A stretch of 8,456 nucleotides of DNA from the NCBI GenBank assembly GCA_005882525.1, contig VBGO01000070.1, positions 1 through 8,456 on the forward strand, in the 5' to 3' direction. The DNA comes from Chloroflexota bacterium (GTDB lineage: Bacteria > Chloroflexota > Dormibacteria > CF-121). Below the pieces are notes generated by a model, which was given only the letters and a program-made list of their open reading frames with translations, had not been told where the DNA came from and ran no database searches. How positions within the stretch are numbered: position 1 is the first letter of the stretch; the number at the start of each line of letters is the position of its first letter. This document shows, in pieces, positions 5,585 through 8,456 of the stretch. The translations under genes were made by a program, and so were the position numbers.

Positions 5585-6549
5585 TGGCTCAGCCGGCGGA
5601 GACCGGAACATGGTCGGGTCGTGGCCTCTGGCGCTATCGTGCCGACCTCGCGATTGGTGGCGATCCAGTGACGCTTGGCGAAGGTGCGACCCCGATCGTG
5701 CCCTACGACAAATTGCTGCTGAAGCTGGAGGGCATCTCGCCAACCGGATCATTCAAGGACCGCGGGGCGGCCACCGCCATCACGGCGGCCCGCGCCGCCG
5801 GCGCGCAGGTCGTCATCGAAGACTCATCTGGCAACGCCGGCACGGCGATCGCCGCCTATGCCGCCGCCGCCGGCCTTGGGGCACGCATCTTCGCGCCGGA
5901 CGACATCGTTGCGGTGAAAGCTCGCGCGATTCAGGTGCTGGGGGCGGAACTCATCAAAGTGTCGGGACCGCGCTCGGCCGTCACCGAGGCTGCGGTGGCG
6001 GCCGCCAGAGAGGCGTATGACGCCGGCCACGCGCGCGACGACGCCTTCCTCGAGGGAACCAAGACGATCGCCTTCGAACTGTTCGAGGAGCTCGGCGAGC
6101 AGCTGCACGACGTGATCACGCCGGTCGGCCATGGGACGGTGCTGATCGGGATGGCGATGGGCTTCGCCGACCTGGTGGCCGCCGGCCGGATGGAGCGGGC
6201 GCCGAGACTGCACGGGGTCCAGTCGGAAGCGTGCGCGCCGCTGGTCCGCGGCGCACCGATCGGACGGCCGGCCCCGGTGGTTCGGCAAGCGTCGATCGCG
6301 GACGGGATCCGCATCCCCGAGCCGACGCGTGCCGAACGGAGTTATGCCGCCGTCCGCTACAGCGGTGGCCGCTGGATCGCGGTCTCGGAGGATGCCATCG
6401 AGCGGGCCTGGCGCCAGGCCGCCGCGGCCGGCCTGCTGATGGAGCCGACCTCAGCGGCGGCGATCGCCGGCGCGCGGGTGCTGAACCTTCCCGCCGGCGC
6501 CGTCGTGATCATCACCGGCTCCGGGCTCAAGGCGGTCGAGCGCTACTGA
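5584..6549 (+). CDS. PLP-dependent enzyme, threonine synthase-like (fold type II)
   Basis: This 321-residue enzyme belongs to the tryptophan-synthase-beta/threonine-synthase PLP superfamily. The cofactor lysine is K58 in SPTGSFKDRG, the pattern typical of threonine synthases. A substrate/cofactor loop follows as SSGNAGTA (81-88) and a glycine-rich phosphate-binding loop as PVGHGT. Near the C-terminus come EPTSAAAIAGA and ITGSGLK, also usual for the family. At 321 residues it is a little shorter than common threonine synthases (about 350). Threonine synthase (O-phosphohomoserine to threonine) is the likeliest reaction; threonine dehydratase or another beta-elimination enzyme is possible. The GTG start shares a base with the upstream stop (TAGTG), so it is in the redox operon although no functional link is obvious. 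Its 3' end overlaps the opposing gene's 3' end by about 99 nt. Confidence 0.85.
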   Translation: MAQPAETGTWSGRGLWRYRADLAIGGDPVTLGEGATPIVPYDKLLLKLEGISPTGSFKDRGAATAITAARAAGAQVVIEDSSGNAGTAIAAYAAAAGLGARIFAPDDIVAVKARAIQVLGAELIKVSGPRSAVTEAAVAAAREAYDAGHARDDAFLEGTKTIAFELFEELGEQLHDVITPVGHGTVLIGMAMGFADLVAAGRMERAPRLHGVQSEACAPLVRGAPIGRPAPVVRQASIADGIRIPEPTRAERSYAAVRYSGGRWIAVSEDAIERAWRQAAAAGLLMEPTSAAAIAGARVLNLPAGAVVIITGSGLKAVERY

Positions 6550-6885
6550 CCGCCGGCGGGCCGCCGCCAGCGTTGCGGGATCGTAAGCCAGCGCCAGTCG
6601 CGCGCCCCACAGATCGATGTGATAGCCCGGAAGGCGGCGGCGGCCTTTGCGGGGCATGTCGAGGTCGGGCAACGACTTGACCTCGAGCGCGCGCCGCGGG
6701 ATCGCCTTGCTGACCGCCCAGGCCAGCAGCCGCTCCGGGTCGGAGCTGACCACCTTGCCGTACCAGCCGGCCCCAAAGCGCGCGTGTTCCAGGTAAACGA
6801 GCGGAGCAAGCCACAACCCGCCGGCTACCGCGTGGCGAAATCCGTCGGCGCGCCGGGCAAAGGCGCGAGGAATCTCAGGCGGCAC
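6451..6885 (-). CDS. Hypothetical protein, 144 residues, downstream of glycine oxidase
   Basis: I do not recognise this protein. Residues 1-110 read like a folded globular protein: a hydrophobic/aromatic patch GGLWLAPLVYLEHARFGAGW, then DPERLLAWAVSKAIPRRALEV and PGYHIDLWGARLALAYDPATL. The last 33 or so residues are read from the strand opposite the PLP-enzyme gene and look like filler (Gly/Asp/Arg-rich), so the functional part probably ends near 6550. The GTG start at 6885 lies upstream of the glycine-oxidase stop, giving an 11-nt overlap and probable translational coupling. No signal peptide, and no clear metal or catalytic motif. The competing frames over the same bases give less protein-like sequence. 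Confidence is in its being a gene, not in any function. Confidence 0.65.
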   Translation of the reverse strand: MPPEIPRAFARRADGFRHAVAGGLWLAPLVYLEHARFGAGWYGKVVSSDPERLLAWAVSKAIPRRALEVKSLPDLDMPRKGRRRLPGYHIDLWGARLALAYDPATLAAARRRSVALDRLEPGAGDDHDGAGGKVQHPRAGDRRR

Positions 6886-7993
6886 GGACGAGGAACCGAC
6901 CGGGGTCGAAGGCCTCGAGGGGCAGGCGAGGCCGGCGGCGCGCGAGAAGGTCGGCCAGGAGCTCGCCGGTGATCGGCGCCAGCAGGATGCCGTCCCGGAA
7001 GTGACCGGCGGCGAGCGTCACCCCGTTCCATCCGGGGAGCCGGCCGAGGAGCGGGAGTCCGTCCGACGTCCCCGGCCGGAGCCCGGCCCAGGCATCAATG
7101 AAGGTGGCGTCGGCCAGGCGGGGCACGAGTCGAGGGACCAGCGCCAGCAGGCCGGCGATGCCGCTCGCCGTTGGACGTGAGTCGTATCCTGCCTCCTCGA
7201 CGGTCGTCCCCACATAGGTCGATCCGTCGGGCTTGCTCAGCAGGTAGCCGTCGGCGGAGCTGACCACGTTCCGCAGCCCGGTCCCGGTTGTCCGGAGCGC
7301 CACCATCTGACCCCGCACGGGTCGAACCGGGATCGGGGTATGCAGCGCCTCCGACCAGGAGGACGCCCAGGCGCCGTTCGCAATCACGACCTCGCCGGCA
7401 TGAACGGCGTCACCGCCGATCGCCACGCCGACCACCCGGTCGCCATCCGTCAGAAGCCGGTCGATGTTGGCGCCCTCTCGCAGGACCGCCCCCAGGTCGA
7501 CGGCGGCCCGGGTGAGCGCTTGCGCGAAGCTCAGCGGCAGGAGCTGGTGATCGTCCGGGTAGTACAGCGCCGCTCGGATGGTCGGGTTCAGGGTCGGCTC
7601 GAGATCGAGGACCGCCGGGCCATCGAGCCAGGCGACTGTCATCCCGTGGTCGACCTGCCAGGCACGGTGCGCCCGCAGCCGGGACTCCTCGCCTTCCTCC
7701 AGGGCCACGTGGAGCAATGGGGCGGCTCGATAGCCGATGTCCATGCCGGTACGATCCAGTAGCTCCGTGGCCAGCGCCGGGAACAGCCGGGCGCTCTCCC
7801 GCTCGAGGCTGGACAGGGGCGGCGGGGTCGAGCGGTCCGGATTGATCTGGATCATGCCGGCCGAAGCCCCGGTGGCCTCGTCGCCGACGTGGCCGCGTTC
7901 GAAAACCATCACGGTCGCTCCGGCCTTCGCCAGCTGATAGGCGATCGAGGTGCCGATGGCCCCCGCACCGATAACGATGACGTCCGGGCTCAC
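6875..7993 (-). CDS. thiO: FAD-dependent glycine oxidase, ThiO type
   Basis: This 372-residue flavoprotein belongs to the D-amino-acid oxidase/glycine oxidase (DAO) family. ThiO oxidises glycine to iminoacetate for thiazole (thiamine) synthesis in aerobes. The N-terminal dinucleotide fold shows G9-A-G11-A-I-G14 and an acidic E32 ending the second strand (VFERG), followed by the FAD contact TGASAGMI (41-48). Further on are PVRGQMVAL, GTTVEEAGYD and WAGLRPGTSDGLPLLG (R306). Near the C-terminus comes AAGHFRDGILLAP (R333), a signature shared by ThiO proteins. Length is normal. The start is GTG at 7993 (MSPDVIVIGAG), with only a weak ribosome-binding site. No other thi genes are in the window, so sarcosine or another amine remains a possible substrate. 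It is probably co-transcribed with the small upstream gene (32-nt gap) and the downstream hypothetical gene. Confidence 0.88.
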   Translation of the reverse strand: MSPDVIVIGAGAIGTSIAYQLAKAGATVMVFERGHVGDEATGASAGMIQINPDRSTPPPLSSLERESARLFPALATELLDRTGMDIGYRAAPLLHVALEEGEESRLRAHRAWQVDHGMTVAWLDGPAVLDLEPTLNPTIRAALYYPDDHQLLPLSFAQALTRAAVDLGAVLREGANIDRLLTDGDRVVGVAIGGDAVHAGEVVIANGAWASSWSEALHTPIPVRPVRGQMVALRTTGTGLRNVVSSADGYLLSKPDGSTYVGTTVEEAGYDSRPTASGIAGLLALVPRLVPRLADATFIDAWAGLRPGTSDGLPLLGRLPGWNGVTLAAGHFRDGILLAPITGELLADLLARRRPRLPLEAFDPGRFLVRAA

Positions 7994-8025
7994 ACGCCCG
8001 ATCTTAATCTCAGTTGGACCGCGGC

Positions 8026-8238
8026 TCAGTCGATGAGGCGGCGAAGCCGCAGGTCTTCACTGGCCCGCGCCTCCTGGTAGAGCGCGCAGGTGGCCATCTT
8101 CCCCAGGCAAGGGGGGGCCGGCCACTTCACGATCCCATGGAACCGGTGGACCTTTCGGTCCACGTGGCAGTCCGCCTGGAAGACCTTGAGGAAGGCCTGG
8201 CGCTTACGCAGGATCTGCTCGAGATAGGGACAGCGCAT
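8026..8238 (-). CDS. Small four-cysteine protein of unknown function
   Basis: This basic 70-residue protein begins MRCPYLE and has cysteines at 3, 24, 44 and 51, plus His25, His31 and His34. The spacing (C-x20-C-x19-C-x6-C) could bind zinc or an iron-sulfur cluster, but it matches no motif I can name. No signal peptide or membrane segment. The ATG at 8238 is preceded by a pyrimidine-rich stretch without a recognisable Shine-Dalgarno sequence, which weakens the start call. The plus strand over the same bases is also open, but its product looks less natural. The gene stops 32 nt before thiO on the same strand and would be the first gene of that minus-strand operon. The even spread of cysteines and the Tyr, Trp and Phe content suggest a real protein. 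Confidence 0.6.
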   Translation of the reverse strand: MRCPYLEQILRKRQAFLKVFQADCHVDRKVHRFHGIVKWPAPPCLGKMATCALYQEARASEDLRLRRLID

Positions 8239-8267
8239 GGGAAGAAAAAGTGATACTACAAGACTAA

Positions 8268-8285
8268 CACGAGCTTGGCCTCGTG
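8268..8285 (-). promoter_or_regulatory. Perfect inverted repeat upstream of the four-cysteine gene
   Basis: CACGAG (8268-8273), a 6-nt spacer, then CTCGTG (8280-8285). Its edge is 29 bases upstream of the minus-strand ATG at 8238, a usual place for an operator or a leader hairpin. No run of T follows closely on either strand, so it is not a convincing terminator. Confidence 0.35.
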
Positions 8286-8397
8286 GCGCCCTTGAGTCGC
8301 CCTCTTCTAGGCTAGCAACGCAGCGTCCACAGGCTTCCAGCCTCCTGCCACCGACCCGTTACACTCAGCCAGGCGCATGTTCGGATCGGGATCTCAA

Positions 8398-8408
8398 ACG
8401 TAATACGT
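8398..8408. promoter_or_regulatory. Short palindrome ACGTA-A-TACGT
   Basis: A perfect 5-bp inverted repeat around one base, overlapping a second palindrome ATACGTAT (8403-8410), in AT-richer intergenic DNA. It could be a repressor site for a gene to the right of the window. It is short enough to occur by chance. Confidence 0.25.
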
Positions 8409-8456
8409 ATGCGGGAAACTGGATTCTGGCGGTCCCCGTCCATGCTCTCATCCTGG

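Larger units (their letters stand above)
8239..8456. other. Right-edge non-coding region
   Basis: No convincing gene is visible in these 218 bases on either strand. Base composition is less GC-rich than in the genes. The region lies upstream of the minus-strand cysteine-protein/thiO operon and may also precede a gene starting beyond the window. It contains the inverted repeat at 8268-8285, a weak stem AGGCT-TCC-AGCCT (8331-8343), a loose -10-like TACACT (8360-8365, plus strand, no good -35) and the palindrome at 8398-8408. Confidence 0.5.

Noticed and set aside
4916..5752. Long minus-strand open frame opposite the CcdA-thioredoxin gene
   Set aside because: It is antisense to a gene with clear catalytic motifs. 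Its product is Arg/His/Asp-rich with no recognisable domain.
6550..6565. CCGCCGGCGG palindrome right after the PLP-enzyme stop, as a terminator
   Set aside because: It has no usable loop and no T-run. Such GC palindromes are expected by chance here, and the sequence also lies inside the opposing gene.
6619..6972. Plus-strand open frame opposite the hypothetical gene and thiO
   Set aside because: The sequence is charged and repetitive and overlaps the ThiO GHFRDG region antisense. The minus-strand reading is more protein-like.
8014..8253. Plus-strand open frame opposite the four-cysteine gene
   Set aside because: It overlaps the start of thiO's leader with no ribosome-binding site. The minus-strand product has a more natural composition and operon spacing.
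8377..8456. Start of a new plus-strand gene at ATG 8377 or ATG 8409
   Set aside because: The first ends after eight codons. The second has no ribosome-binding site and only 16 codons before the window ends, too little to support a call.

Overview
The window is GC-rich, densely packed bacterial chromosomal DNA. GC content was judged by eye, not counted. Genes are packed with stop/start overlaps, and GTG starts are used alongside ATG. The pairing of a SigR-like sigma factor with an RsrA-like zinc anti-sigma factor, together with a dedicated ECF vitamin-transporter operon, suggests a high-GC Gram-positive-related lineage (Actinomycetota, Chloroflexota or Dormibacterota-like). The sequence alone does not settle which. 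I see no tRNA, rRNA, CRISPR array, insertion sequence or phage gene.

Positions 3-2858 (+ strand) hold an energy-coupling-factor (ECF) uptake system: the 3' part of the membrane subunit EcfT, a fused double ATPase (EcfA1-EcfA2) and a membrane S component. The first ATPase half goes straight from the ABC signature to the D-loop. The Walker B strand and catalytic glutamate are missing, which fits an in-frame loss of about 17 codons. Overlapping the S-component end is a 229-residue, highly basic Pro/Arg/Gly-rich protein of unknown function (2839-3528).

Positions 3562-6549 (+ strand) form a tightly coupled run: ECF-family sigma factor, zinc-binding anti-sigma factor, a CcdA-thioredoxin fusion and a threonine-synthase-like PLP enzyme, with junction overlaps of 1, 4 and 1 nt. 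The first three make a coherent module: a thiol-oxidation sensor controlling a membrane disulfide-reducing protein. A perfect hairpin and a SigR-type promoter-like match lie just before the sigma gene.

Positions 6451-8238 (- strand) converge on this operon: a small four-cysteine protein, a glycine oxidase (ThiO type) and an unrecognised 144-residue protein whose C-terminus overlaps the end of the PLP-enzyme gene in antisense. The right edge (8239-8456) is non-coding as far as I can tell. It contains a perfect inverted repeat and a short palindrome, and it may be the regulatory region for the minus-strand genes and for a gene beyond the window.
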